Notes: generated by a model from the letters alone, not told the origin. A stretch of 64,000 nucleotides of DNA from Schistocephalus solidus (GCA_017591395.1 WEDG01005632.1:21424-85423), one strand, 5' to 3'. Shown: positions 1 to 12,159, counted from the first letter of the stretch. Made by a program: numbers and translations.

Positions 1-3000
1 CTAGCATCAAACGTCTGCTGGTACGCAGTCTTCCTCAGCGCGACTGTTTAGTGTTCGTCTGCAGTCGAAATCCCCGACTTAGTCCCTTGGACACTCGAGA
101 CCGGACAGGAAGCACCCATTCCACACTCTTTCACGGTGGATTAATTGACTCCTCCTTTAGACTTAATGTTGTGATAATCCCTCGCCATAGGTGAACCCTA
201 CATTGCTTTCATGATAACCAGTCATTGGCTGGTAAGTTTCTAAACCATTCCATGAGCACTTTCATAGCATGTGTCATTTATCTGCGCATTGGCATTAACC
301 ACCAATCAGGGCGGTAAAAACTTTGCAGCTGTGATAGCTGAACGAAGGACTCGCGATATCATCCGCTGATTGCTGTCGTTGACTGTAATGGGTCTGGATG
401 GGTCAAATGGTTCTTACAACAAACACATTATCGAGCCCTTCCAACTTTATGCACTACAGTAATGCTTGAAAGATGTCGCTTATTGCTAACCAGAACCGGC
501 TGTTTGTCCCAAACGGGGGCTTCTAGCATCCAAATTTTAGTCGTGCGACCGGGCTGAGTGACTATCTTCTGGTCGGTTCAAGGTTTTGTTTCTGGGTTCA
601 TGACCCTAAATCGCCGCATTTTATCAAGCGCAGCAATGTCTATGAGTCAGACTGTTATTGTTTCAACCAGTCTGAGACTTCATTTCTCATCTGTACCCTA
701 GATGCCTCGTACCGCCACGCTACCTTATCTAACACCTAGGTTGGAATGTTGACTTCATTCCTTTGAGCTTTCGAATACTTACTAAAGTTCATCGTCGGAG
801 GTAGAAGCGGCAGCAAAACAAGCAACCGTTAAAGGGGGTAGAGGCGAAACTGTGTTTTTCAACGTGATACATTGCCAACCCTGTATGGGGTCATATACCC
901 AACTTTGGGATGGGTAAAGTGTTTCGAGCTCCGTGCATTTATGAGTAGACTAAAACACCTATCGTTATTAATGGTTCTAGACTTCACTACATGGTAATCT
1001 TCAAATACCACTAGCTTAAGTTCCTGCCGATTATGACAGTTCGGTCGTCGCTACCGAAAATATCCATCGTATGCCAGAGCCTAATGGACGCAGAAATGGT
1101 ACTTGCCTGTGAATTAGTCTGTAGCGATAATAGGTATTTGCAGCATATCTACCAAACTCTCCTGCGCCTGGGTGTGCTATCACACCCTCTTGTGTGACCT
1201 TTGTGGATGCGTACCCCCAATAACGCTTGCCGTGCCATGATCTGACGTCTTTGTTTCGTCAAAACCCATCTTTCGCGCGGCCCAAATAGATGCCGCATGC
1301 TAGGCTTTGAAAGCTCTGGAAGGTGTATATAGGTCCATTGCAATGTCTAGATTTCTAAAATAGTCAAATGTTACTTAACAACTTTCGATCAGTTATTTTG
1401 TATGATGGCGAGTTCCGGGTAGTGTTCAGGAAAAATTAGCAAAAACTGGAGGTGGCCGACCCCGTTTCTTGAGGATCTTCCTTCACGTGAGTTGTGCTGA
1501 CGTGGCCTGCAGTGGGAACCCCCACTCACTGCAACAAGTCGAAGATACATCTCAGATCGTTCAGTACAGACGGTTGGCTTAGTTTGTGTTCACCCACGAC
1601 TTTGTGGTTTATGCGGCAGTTTGTTGTTCATGTATTGAAGTGTTTTCAGGAGTATTTGACTGAATCGTTACCTTCCAAACTCATGGAATGTGGGTCTACT
1701 ATTCGTAACTTTACTATTATGACCTGAAAAGCAACCACCATAGGAAAGTCCCTTTGTCACCGAATACCTTTTGAGAGCCTAAATTGATTTTGATACAATA
1801 TTGTTCAAGCTATTGATAATTTGATTTTTAAGGATCTTATTTCTCCTCTCGGCTTGCATTATATGCCGTTTCTATCCGACTGTATACTACAGGTTTTGGC
1901 GGTCTCTACCTCAATCGGAATTGTAACCTGTGATTATTAAACTCGTATTCTGACAACGCTAAGGCACGAATTCTCTGGCTCTTGATATTTATTAGGATGT
2001 ATTCGCAGTACAATATAGTAATTATGAGTATGGTTCTCTTTGTCCCCTTTTTCTGAACACTAGCTGTGCGTCAAAAAGTAATTACTTGCAAACTGGATCA
2101 AATCAATCGCCGGATTCTCATCACTAGCGCTCTTCCGCGTAATTTTGGTCGCTCCCAGTGGCTGAGCCTCGCTAAGACGCTGCAAGAATGGAGAGTTGGA
2201 CTTCGTGTGGTCCAGAGCAGTTTGGGGACAATGATTGGTGCCGCCGCCGCCGCCCCTTAACTTACGGCTTTGCCTCTTGTTTCGTGTGTAACAATCCTGT
2301 ATACAATGACCTCTCTGTCAATCTCCCTCCATTTTGTTTTTCGTCATCTTCGACTCCCAATATCCCCAGCCTTGGACATTATCTTATGTTTTCTCTCCCG
2401 CTGACAGTTTTTCTGTCTTCGAGATTGCGCGTTTTTGGTGATGACATGTCATTCAAACCTACTTCAGGCTACCTAGCATCATCTACTCGCCTAAACTGGG
2501 AATCTATACGAGAAAGCTCGCAGGTTACGAACCAAGCCAAGCAATTTGTGTAGTTTATTTATAACAAATCACTATACTTACACCTTCCTAAAAGTTTACA
2601 AGCGACTAGCTGCTCTCTGTTTTTCTGCGTATTAAGTAATCGCATATGTGTATCCTTTATAACACCAGTTCACGTGAAAATAGGATCAATAATGATCTGG
2701 TCGCTGCGAGTTATGTTTTATATCACTTCGGCCTTACTGGAGTTGTCGTTTTACGGCTTAAGCTCAAGATTGAATCCCCAAGTATCCCGTTATTTCTAGC
2801 CTATCAATCGGTTCTGGGAGGCCTTAAAGCCTGCTTGAAGATTCCCATGAGTTACCTGGTCAAGCAGGTTATTTAAGTCCCAATATGAGTTTCCTGTTGA
2901 CAGCGTTCTTCTTAACAAATTCACTTGGAATTATGGGGTAGTCCATGAACAACCAAACAGTGGTTGCTTTATTTAGTCTAATGGCTGTCCTATAGGCCTG

Positions 3001-3816
3001 CTGGTAAAATCAAATTGCTAACATACGACCTTTAGTAAGGCGGCTTCTTTTGGAAACATAATTGTCTGTGTTGATGTCAAATGTGAAAAGCGAGTGGACA
3101 TATCCGGAAAATATCGAGTTATCTGAGGTAGTACGCCTTATGGACTAATCCCAGTATAACTACGGAAATTAGAGAACTCACATTCCCGTTTCCTACCGGA
3201 TGATCCCACGTTGAGGTGTGAATGATGTGCTTCTAAACTGTGTTAACAGCCGAATTTCTCCTTGACCGAGGTACGCTGTGGTTGGAGTTGCTCGACTACA
3301 CAAATCAATTATTTGGATCTGATAAAGCGTGCCGTCCCATCGAAGGAGTTCGGGAAACGACATGCCTTCCTCGACCTGTATACATTAGGTGGTAGATTCT
3401 TCGATATTTTCACGTTGGTTTTGAGGTCCCAGAACTGAAGTACGTTCCTGGATGGTTCGATTATGATGATAAAATTGTTAGATGGAATTAATCTTAGTGT
3501 CACTTCCTTCACCTGTCCCCCAACAGCTGGAAGAACAAGCCAAACAGGAGTTCGCCCCTACTCTGGCGTGAACCAGACTTTACTGGGGCATTGTCCCAAT
3601 AACGTTAAGGAATGGATTCTAAGGTTGGAGTTCGTATGAGAAAAGAAGGCTAGTCGAACCCCGGAACAATTTGCTTATTGTTCTGAGCTTCAGAACTTTT
3701 GCAGTAACCCACCTTCAGACAGCAGCAGCCCATTAATAAGGTTTGATAAGCTGCCCAATTGCCATCGTCAGAAACCCAACATACAGAATTACTGCTTAAG
3801 GCTATGAACGAGGTAC
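1..3816. other. No recognisable gene
   Basis: I see no coding region with a recognisable family here. The open frames are short, have no shared domain motifs and show no exon-like pattern. A short CCG run lies at 2241-2254. The stretch reads as old intergenic or intronic sequence. Confidence 0.5.
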
Positions 3817-4547
3817 ATGCCGAGACCGAGTTTACGATCGAGCATAGCACGAATGAAAGACTTTCTTGTACGTAGGGGAGCAGGTGGTTCCATCCAGAGG
3901 TTCAAAAACCACCTGGAAAGGATAATTAATGCACTTTCTCAATCGTTTCAATTCAGAGAAGACGAAAGTTGGTTTTCTACCTGTTCAATAGAGCCGCTCG
4001 AATCTGTTCCTCAGATACGACCGATGGCGGCAATCAGTTTCCTGAAGAACGTTTTTCTTGGAATTGGGTATCCGGAGACATACATCAATAAAGTATTACC
4101 ATCCCAGATAAAAGAATACTGCCGAAATATCAAGGGTGATGGTGTGTCAAAAGTGATCAAGCGACGGCTTCGATGCATGATTGAACGAAAGTATGTCGCC
4201 TCTAAAATGTTACTAATAAGCACTACGATGGATATTCCAGTTAGACCAATTAAAGGCATTCTGCCTATGCACGCCACATCAAACTGAAGTGCTGAGCGCG
4301 CGCAAAGGCACCTCGGTCGGCTGAACATATGCCGAAGTGGCTGCAATGGCGGAAAATAGGGTACCTAGGAGTTCAATAACGAAGCACCTTGTGGACACTG
4401 ACCCAGTGGCTGCATTTAAGGTTCCTAGTTCGGGCAACGACCAAGCGACTCCTGCGCCTTACAGAGGCAGCTGCAATATGGAGCCGAAAATCAGACCTCG
4501 GTAAGCAGCTGGATCAACTGATTAACCCCGCACTGTCGTGGTGGTGA
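3817..4547 (+). mobile_element. Decayed Penelope-like retroelement, RT C-terminus plus GIY-YIG remnant
   Basis: Penelope-like elements encode a reverse transcriptase followed by a GIY-YIG endonuclease. The open frame at 3817-4287 carries VFLGIGYPETYI near 4048-4083, matching the F-L-K-x-x-F-x-x-N-G-Y-P segment that closes the RT part in this class. Further on, in shifting frames, come AEHMPKWLQW (about 4320-4350), ITKHLVDTDPVAAF (4376-4418) and RLLRLTEAAAIWSRKSDLG (from 4445), which follow the order of the GIY-YIG region (EH-PKWL, then KHL-DTGH, then the C-terminal helix). The last segment aligns in outline with the better preserved minus-strand copy at 8155-8893. At least two frameshifts and the lost catalytic segment make it a pseudogene. 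The 5' part of the RT is absent or unrecognisable. Class assignment rests on motif memory, not a database search. Confidence 0.62.
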
Positions 4548-4788
4548 TTGAAGGTCGTAAAGCCACTCCCTCTCCCGCATGACTTCCTACTGGCCCACGC
4601 GCTGCAGTTTTAATCACGTCTCACAGGTTTTCACTACTCTGGGCTAACTTGCTTAGATGACTTCCACACCCCGTTCCCCCCTCACCATGCGGACCCGGAT
4701 ATTAGACTAACAGTTCCTGCTTTTAAGAAGTCAAGTTTGGCGAAAGTACGCTTTCGATTATTCATCATCAGACTTTTACAGAAATATA

Positions 4789-4804
4789 AGAGAGAGAGAG
4801 AGAG
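4789..4804. repeat. (AG)8 microsatellite
   Basis: Eight uninterrupted AG units. Confidence 0.9.
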
Positions 4805-5235
4805 TGGAGTGACAGCAGTTTATACATCCAATAAACAGTTCATGCTTTATTTATCCATGAGGCTTTATCCATGTGGGTCGATACTTAATTGGGCAGCTTA
4901 TCTGGTCTCGTTCACAGACAATGACCCTACGCAGTTGAATAAGGGGTCAAGAAGTTCTGTGACGTCATTAACTTCTGCGTATTTCGTTGCTGTTGTCTCT
5001 TTCACCTTTACTCTGGGAAAACAGTGTTCAGTTTTTTTTGGATTGTTCTTAGATTTCCAACTAGTGCAAGAGTTCAGCGTCAGAGAAAGCAGCAGTAATA
5101 GAAAAGTCTGCAATTCTAGGCGGTACAAGCCAATCGATGATCGATGACACAAGTCTGCAGGCGACTGCGCAGGGCTCTGTGTGCCGTCGCCAGACCGATA
5201 CATCGATTGCTGCAGTTCCCATTTGACGACCAAGT

Positions 5236-5858
5236 TTCAATCAATTGCCAGCTCGTCTTATTTCCGACCTGGGTAATTATCTTGATGCCGACGAATTGAA
5301 GTCATGGCCCGTCACATAGGTTTAGACATTTACTTGCGATAATTCGTCGCCGCGTCACACAGCCAGCTTAAGTTCATGATATCTCCGCGACCAATTTATG
5401 TTGAATGGCTACGGGTTCGGCCCAGAGGACCCAAACAGAGACACCACCAATTATAGGGCACACTCTACCATGCATCAGAGACGTCTCAGGAGTGACTAAA
5501 CGCATTGTTGCCAGGCTAGGTTTTGAAATTGCACACCAACGCAAAGGGAATATATTAGCTGTTCATATATGAACAGCTGAGTTGTGAAATCAAAGGCTGA
5601 CTAAATTTCAAGGAGCAACCTGGGGTAGTGTATCGCATTCCATGCCTACCCTGTCCTTTTGAGTACATAGATAAGACTGAATGCATGCGCGGATCGTGCA
5701 TACATGAACATAAGCTGGCTATGTGACCGGGCGACGAATTATCACAAGTAGCTGTCAATACATACGAAACGGGCCATGATTTCATCTTTGCAGGCGTCAA
5801 GATAATTGCCCACGCCCAAAAAAAGACTAGACGAGAATTGATTGAAGCCTGGGAACAC
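5236..5858. repeat. Foldback (inverted repeat) element of about 620 bp
   Basis: The segment at about 5240-5385 is repeated in reverse complement at about 5698-5855. Shared blocks include CAATCAATT, GGCAATTATCTTGA, TCATGGCCCGT, GATAATTCGTCG and CACATAGCCAGCTTA, in the same order in both arms with a few substitutions and small indels. About 310 bp of unique sequence separates the arms. No transposase frame is visible inside. It could be a foldback transposon, a non-autonomous DNA element, or two oppositely inserted copies of an unknown repeat. Confidence 0.7.
5557..5578. repeat. Perfect 22-nt palindrome
   Basis: AGCTGTTCATA followed by its exact reverse complement, with no spacer, inside the central region of the foldback element. 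Confidence 0.9.
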
Positions 5859-5859
5859 A

Positions 5860-7346
5860 CTCAATCAATCCAGCGAAGCCATACAGGACCCTGCGTAGGC
5901 ACTTCCATACTCGCGTCATTGGTCATTGTTTGGTTTTTACCTCCTATAAGTGGGGCCTTTTTCTGTTGTTGTGGGTGTCTCTGATGACGCTTGTTCAAAA
6001 GCTCAAAACATTAAAAAAATATTCCGGTGCTCAACCAGCCTTCTTCTTTAATCGGACTTTATTAATTTATGTTGCCTGATTTACCAGACTGACAGCAAAC
6101 GTACTAGGTAAAAGTTTTTTGCTTATATTCTATCAATATACGACACAACTACGAGTTTTTATGCTCAATAGTGGGTCCTCCAGCGTCCACATATGTCCGA
6201 TTTATTTATTACAAGTTAGCGCATTAAGATACGAGGAGATTAAAAAGATAAAATTAACATCTAGGGTAGATACCAAAAAAACGGTGTGGAACGCTGGAGG
6301 GACACAAAGAGGAGTTGAATTCCTTACGGCGAAAGACTGGCTGGGCCTTTAACTAGTACCTGCGCTGTCAGTATGGTGAATGATGCAACGTTTTTATGCT
6401 ATGGGCCGCCAGTTAGTAGTTTGAATATTACGTGGTTATCTGACTGCAGCTGGTAGATTTTAGTTCAAATATTTCAACTTAGCTTCGAAACGAGCCCGAA
6501 ACGTTCGTCTCGGGGGATATGGTTCAAACCAGCTCAGTACTGTCTGAGTACATTCAACAACCTAGAAAGGTCGAAAACGTATTTTATATCTGGCATTAAA
6601 AAATCATGCATTTTTCGACAAGTCGTTTATCTAACTGGATGCGGGGGTACAGCTAAGTAACCTTACAGGGCTTTCACCTGTACGAATGGTATATCCTGAT
6701 TAAGGCGAATAGACGTGGGTTTGTCGGCCAGTTTCTCACGTGTCAGAACTACTTGTCTCCCAAACGAATCACTCTTATAGGGAAGTAACAGTAATAGGAA
6801 CCCCCGTTTCGGTGTCCTTGCACGAATTTACAGGGAGATTGAGAAGGGAGAAGAAGGTTTGGGTTCGGGCAAGGATACGAGAATAATTGCGCTTGCTGCA
6901 ATTTCGCCCAAGGCCGCTTTTATTACCAAGGGATTTTCTTTCCCATGCCTTACTGCCTCCGGCAGACGACAAAACCGGTTTAATCAGCATCTTAAGGCCT
7001 CTGGGTCGCAGCCATGTCTTTCGAAACATAATTACAGCCTCTAGGATCTAAATATCACATTCCTGCCAAGACATTTGAAGTTTAATCTGAGTTTCATGCA
7101 TTCGGTGGACCCTGACGCTTGTTTCTTCAGTTTTAATGGTAAATGGTCACGCATGCCAAACTCGTGCGGTGTAATTTTGGGGCCTATAGTACTTCTAAAA
7201 CACATAAGTGAATTCTTAAACGTGTGTGTATCCTGCGGCTTCTGCCTTGGAGCACCTTTAGTAATATCACAATAAGACAAACCTTTCCGGGTGCATCTTA
7301 TCGTCATCGTTACGAAGTCTCAGCTTCCTCTTGCCCAATTGTGAAA
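5860..7346. other. No recognisable gene
   Basis: Only short frames without recognisable domains. AT-rich runs occur near 6010-6070. I see nothing else to report. Confidence 0.5.
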
Positions 7347-7350
7347 AAAC

Positions 7351-7434
7351 GGCGTCCACGGTGGTATTCGAACCCACAACAGCAAGTAGATTGCTTTAGT
7401 AAAGCCAAGGTTCTAGCCGTCTGAGGTACGAGGT
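7351..7434 (-). other. tRNA-like sequence (SINE head or tRNA pseudogene)
   Basis: On the minus strand TACCTCAGACGG (7428-7417) is close to the tRNA A box, and GGTTCGAATACC (7374-7363) is close to the B box at the usual spacing. The possible acceptor halves GACCTCG and CGTGGAC pair at five of seven positions. A run of T follows immediately downstream (7349-7344 on this strand), which could stop RNA polymerase III. The D and anticodon stems do not pair well, so a functional tRNA is unlikely. Confidence 0.4.
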
Positions 7435-7604
7435 CGTACCGGGAGCCGGGAGTTTAATCACACTTGGGTCAAGTTACCCGCCCGGCCTACTGCAACATAT
7501 TGGATCCACCGATTCTGATAGAGCAAGCTGATTGCCCAGGAACTATTTCCTAAGCAATCAATCTCAAAAGTTAAGTTAGGTATACTTTAATATTCCATGG
7601 ATGC

Positions 7605-7680
7605 TCTGCCTCACAGCCCAGTCTAAGACGTTGAGCTCTGTGTCCGGTCTCAGTGTACCAAAATTCGATCCTCCGATGGC
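7605..7680 (+). other. Possible second tRNA-derived SINE head
   Basis: AGCCCAGTCTAAG (about 7614-7626) resembles an A box and AAATTCGATCC (7661-7671) a B box, about 40 nt apart. No clear cloverleaf forms. Weak call. Confidence 0.22.
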
Positions 7681-8154
7681 AACATAGGTGGAGTTGGTTG
7701 ATTTCCCCTAATTGCCACATCTAGTCTCGCTCACCCACTGTACTCTAACGACAAGTGAAAGTCTAGAAGACTGAAATGATTTTTAACATAATGATCGACG
7801 AGATTAAACAGCGCATATTCACTGGTATATGTGTTTGTGCGTAATTCAACACGGGCCAGGTTTTAGGATAAGAAGCGGCCTCTGGTCTTAACTGTGGTTG
7901 AGTGATGTAAAGCCACACTATGTGACCGTCGTAACTCTGATCCTGCCTTCTGAGTAGAACTGAGGTGCCCCGTTATTTCATAACCTTACAGGCAGTCAGT
8001 TTTAACCAGTCGCAATAACAAGGCATCTTGGTTGCCTACGTTTCAGAATTTAAAAAGTTGAATCGGTAAACACGTGTTTTCGGTAATTAATCACCAGGCC
8101 GGTATGATTACAAGGGAAATAAAGATATAAGGTGTTGAGAGGGCTTAACCGCCT

Positions 8155-8893
8155 CTAATCGTTAATATTGATCGTTTGCATGCCGCCTGCACGGCAAGGT
8201 CGGCGTGTAGAGGTCAATGGAACTGGGGGAAGGGCGGGGGATTGAACATCGCTGTCAAGTGAACAACCGTCATCAGGCGGTGTGGACGTCGTGTGAAAAA
8301 CATTTGAAGGGGTTGTCGGCCACGGAAGAGTGAACACCTGTACCAGCGTCTTCTGACAGCACAATGCCGAGTTTGTTAGCCGTATGGCCACTGCCTCGGT
8401 TGTTGCAAGCACTCGTTGGCTTAGGCCTTTAGAGAAGTTAGTTGGTGTCCGGTAGACAACCTGAAAGACTTCTTTGGGGTCAACGCGGGGATTAGTATCA
8501 ACTAGATGGGCAGGCATGTATTTACGTAGCCTCTTTTCCAGGTGCGTTGTTGTTCGGCCAATGTATCCTGCTGCACAGGATCAGGCGAATGATTAAATAC
8601 ACATTGGTGGGATAATCAACGGGAGTCGGTCTTTACCTCTTACGCGAAGAAGGGGAGAGTTCGTAATGAAAACTGGTAGGTTCGCCGCGGGGAACGCGTT
8701 ATTGATGGCTGTCTTCAGGCGTCGTCTTACTAGTTCACTGGTTGCATCCCCTAGGAAGGGCATTCTTATGAATGCATGTTTCTTTTCTACAGGTAAGGTG
8801 TGGTGCGCTCCCCTATATTTCGGAGGATGAATTTTTAAGGGTATCCGTTTTCACGAAGTGGTTCCTGCAGTTGCTGGAACTCTACTTCAACCG
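8155..8893 (-). mobile_element. Penelope-like retroelement remnant with GIY-YIG endonuclease
   Basis: Reading the minus strand downwards: LRENGYP near 8858-8838 (the RT C-terminal N-G-Y-P motif), then FIRMPFLGDATSELVRRRL and PVFITNSPLLRVRGKDRLP in one frame (linker between RT and endonuclease), then CAAGYIGRTTTHLEKRL (about 8576-8526), then an open frame of 120 codons (8517-8155) with HLVDTNPRVDPKEVF and VLATTEAVAIRLTNSALC. The G-Y-I-G-R segment is the GIY-YIG core with its catalytic arginine. The order RT end, linker, nuclease, C-terminal helix is that of a Penelope-like element. A frameshift and at least two stops lie upstream of the nuclease and the RT palm is missing, so this is a 5'-truncated, inactive copy. 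It belongs with the plus-strand remnant at 3817-4547. Confidence 0.75.
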
Positions 8894-9254
8894 TTTCAGA
8901 GGAGCAGATGCGTCACACTCTAGATAATAGTCCCTGGACTAAAGTTCGCTTTATATTCTGGGGAACAAAATTATTGAAAGTAATGTATTGTCCCGTCCAG
9001 GTTTTCAGAATAAATGTGCCATGCTCCAAAGCAATACAATTAGAGGTTAGCCTGGACCAGATGGCTGTCGTGACGCAAAGACGCCATCGAAAAAAGTCAA
9101 GATACTGGCTTAGGTGTTTCACATGAGATGTAGCATAAAGGTCGCACTAGGAAGCTTGTCAGTTTGAACTTAATTGCAAAGGAGGACTGGGTTGTGCTGT
9201 TTAAGGTACGAATTTTAGCACGTCATGATATTTTAAAGTCTCCGGTACATTATA
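8894..9254. other. No recognisable gene
   Basis: Short open frames on both strands at 8908-9126 shadow each other and match nothing I recognise. Confidence 0.45.
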
Positions 9255-9905
9255 GTGCGATGCAGCTCGAAAGTCCCAAGCACCTCCGACCCACGATTCC
9301 AGCACGCAACCCCCTCCGTCGTGCTCCTCACACCAATTCGCCTTGTTGGAGATCTTCGGACCGTATGCAATAACGACAGTACAATACCCTCTGCGGCCCC
9401 AAAACGCCTGCATTGTCACCTGTCGCAAAACCAACTTTGGCCACAGCAACTATGGCGATGAACACCCCTTAACGGCGAAAATACTCCTGATGTCCCACTG
9501 CCACCACCCCTCACGCCCATCATCACTGTCACAACCCCTGCAGCAACGAACCCCATCACTCCCAATCCCATTACCGGTGAAACCCTTCCCAACACCTCAA
9601 AAACCACCACCCTCGTAACTAAGGGCCCCACTATCAGCATTTTGGACTCAAACCAAAATTATCCTCATTGATATCGCAGCTTGATTTCACGCATCGGTCT
9701 GGTCAGGCACTTGCAAATCTATCGCAATTAAGCCGGCAAAGCAGTTTATGGAGCCCGAACACACACCTGCCTCATTTGCTTGCACTACTCACGCGCATTC
9801 ACTTAAGGCTTGAGCCGGCTCGACTTCATGTGTTAAACCCTTGTGAGTGGCCAGGTCGTGTACATGACAAACGCAGACGAGCCCTCTGGCCCTGTAAATT
9901 AGTTA
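9255..9905 (+). mobile_element. Eroded zinc-finger tail of the RTE-like LINE
   Basis: From about 9670 the plus strand reads SRIGLVRHLQIYRN, then a stop, then GARTHTCLICLHYSRAFT. This matches in order the zinc-finger tail of the RTE-like element at 17.8-21.4 kb, with C and H ligands partly lost. The preceding 400 bp are rich in proline, serine and threonine codons, like the linker before the fingers in the other copy. Only the 3' tail is present, as expected of a 5'-truncated insertion. The proline-rich upstream part is assigned by analogy only. Confidence 0.5.
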
Positions 9906-10234
9906 AGCCCAATCCCCGTATCAAATGACCGACTTGCTTGAACAGTGTACTGATGCCTGGGCTAGGCAATAGAGGGTGTGGTCGACTTGAGGGACTCCAC
10001 CTCTACGGCCCTCAGCGCACACTCCTCACGATAGCCAATCTGACGTGCTTTTAAACTATCATGGTACGCTAAAAGCTGTGGCAGCTAAATGACAAGATAA
10101 CTCGATCCTCCTCGCAGAGTGGAGAGTCAGACTGTAACGGCTCCTTTTAATGTGGTTTCTGATGCACTGTCCCTCATTTGGGGTTCTACGTGCCTTGTTT
10201 CTGCGAAAGTCCAGTCCATTGCATGCGTGGACCA

Positions 10235-10480
10235 GGTATGTGTGGCATGCGCGGACGCACTGTTTAACCACGTCAGTCACTGATCGCGATCCCGCCTCCG
10301 ATCTTCTTGACTCGGTTTTGACACCGTTTTCAGGTGGGCGGGGAGCGGGAGTGTGGTAAATGTAGCACAAGTCTACCATCACAATAAATTAATTAACACG
10401 CAAGTCACCGTCCCTGCATTCGCAATGCTGCGGCGCACACGGTGGACCTAGTTGGTAACGACGGTGGAACTGGTAGTGAA
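10235..10480 (+). repeat. Dispersed repeat R1, copy 1 (partial)
   Basis: Shares TTGACTC-GTTTTGACACCG, the purine-rich GGGAGCGGGAGTGTGGTA, CTACCATCAC, GCAAGTCACCGTCCCTGCA and CGGTGGACCT in order with copies at 12160-12530 and 53990-54345. It starts later than the other copies. No coding capacity was recognised and the class is unknown. Confidence 0.75.
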
Positions 10481-10819
10481 GAACGTGCTGAAATTGCCAC
10501 GAAAATTTGCATTTTCTCCTTGTCCTCACTCACATTTTCCTCTCCCTTGTACTGGTGGTCCGCAAATTGATTTTTTTGTTATTTGGTACAGTGATTGGCG
10601 TGACCTGGACATTAACTTTACCTGTGCCTCACGCACACATGTACAGTGGTATTTAACGTCTCATGTGTACCTCAGGTAACCCGGCGAACATGTTCCACTA
10701 TGGCCATCATTGAGGCTGATCGCAATGGTGCGCCTCCGTTCACAATGATTTACCTTTCCTTACCTCCGCCGGCACAAGTTGTCGATGCAAGACCGGGTAA
10801 GGATGCCTGGTGTGGTCAC

Positions 10820-11600
10820 CTAAATAAGGTGTGGAGAATGTGAACCGCCCAGGCCACCTGAAATAAGTTGCCTATCGGTAAGTCGCTGGAAGGATACATA
10901 TTTCCGTGTCTTAAATTTAACACTAACCACAACATAAAACTAAAATGTGACCTTAATCTTAATCCTAGCCCTTTCATAAACGTGAACCCTACAGTTAGCC
11001 CAAAACTCAACCCATTAGCCTAATCCTGACCCTACCCCAACTCTGGCCGTAACCCTGAACTGAACCCTAACCTTAACCTTAAACCTACACCTAATTTCCC
11101 TGGAAGTTGGCGCAAAGTCCCATGTATTGTGGACGGTTCCTTTTCCCATGCTCTGTTTTGGCGGCCATACAATGCATCCCTACCCATGACCGAAAAGCGA
11201 TGCGCTAAGGATGCTTGGATGGCCGCCAAAACAGAGCATGCGAAAAAGGAACCGTCCACAATACATGGGAATTTGCGCTAAATTCCAAGGAAATTACCTT
11301 TGGAATTAAGGTGAGGGTTGGAGCTAAGTATATGGTTAGGTTTAAGTTTGAGGTTAAAGTCAGAGTGTGGGTTAGGGTCATTATTAGGCTAAGGGTTAAA
11401 GTTATTATCGTGTGAAATGTAGGGTTGAGGTTTAGTGTAGGGCTAGGGTTAAGATTACGGTGGAAGTTTAGTTTTATGTTAGGGTTAGTGTTAGTGTTAA
11501 GACACGGGTATATTTACCATTCCTGAAATTTATCACAAAGCCACCTATTTTAAGCAGGCGGGACGGTTCCTATTCTCGTCTCCTGTTTAGCTGGCCGTAC
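10820..11600. repeat. Large palindrome with telomere-like arms
   Basis: The left half (10896-11092) is rich in CCCTAA-like and CCTTAA-like units. The right half (11298-11515) holds the matching TTAGGG-like and TTAAGG-like units. Outer landmarks agree in inverse: CATATTTCCGTGTCTTAAA near 10900 against AAGACACGGGTATATTT near 11500, and CATAAAACTAAA near 10935 against TTTAGTTTTATG near 11470. Weaker pairing extends to about 10820 and 11600. The tracts are degenerate, so this is not a functional telomere. A foldback element that carries or captured telomere-like sequence fits best. Confidence 0.75.
11093..11297. repeat. Inner near-perfect inverted repeat of the palindrome
   Basis: 11093-11179 and 11208-11297 are reverse complements with few mismatches. 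Shared blocks include CATGTATTGTGGACGGTTCC, CATGCTCTGTTTTGGCGGCC and AATTTCC-TGGAA. The loop is about 28 nt. A related direct copy of GGACGGTTCCT with its downstream sequence lies at about 11568-11620. Confidence 0.88.
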
Positions 11601-12159
11601 ATGGCTTCCCTACTGGCGATGCTTTAATGTAGGTGCGTTTACCTGCATATGATAATGTGGTGAGTGGGTGTGTGACAACCTTGTCAGAATGGGTGCTGAA
11701 TGTTCATTCACTGATCGCTGTCACGTTTACGCATACGGCCAAATAGACCCATGAAGGGACTGCACGCCTGGTTAGAGTATGGGCAGCGAATCTGCACGTG
11801 ATAGTTACTGAGGCACCTGTTTTCCGGTCAGTCGGATGTGAATTCGCAGGTACCTGAACAGACTGATGAGTAATTTGACTTTGCAGTCACAGTGGGACAA
11901 GTTGTTATTGTGTATATGTTGCGCGATTCACGATACTGGTAACATTGGTAGTAAATAAAGTTGCTGGTTCTGTGTGTACTCTGCGCACTGGAAGCATCGG
12001 GCAATGGTGATCAGAGGCCCCGACGGGTGTCTGAGCCTGCGCGCGCGTCTGTCATAGGGTGAGGTGGGTGAGTGAGCGTCAGTCGGTCTCTGCTTGATCA
12101 GCTGATTGGGTGATAATAGTTTGTATGCGCCTGTGTTGTCCCAGGGGCTGTATGGACGC
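11601..12159. other. No recognisable gene
   Basis: GT-rich, no open frame of interest. It lies between the palindrome and copy 2 of repeat R1. Confidence 0.45.

Noticed and set aside
2188..2553. 121-codon open frame
   Set aside because: Serine-rich by composition, no motif, no exon-like neighbours and no repeat relatives in the window.
4011..4346. Minus-strand 111-codon frame over the Penelope-like remnant
   Set aside because: It is the shadow of the plus-strand frame, which carries the family motifs.
10897..11515. Functional telomere or subtelomere
   Set aside because: Units are degenerate and head to head, and normal sequence continues on both sides.
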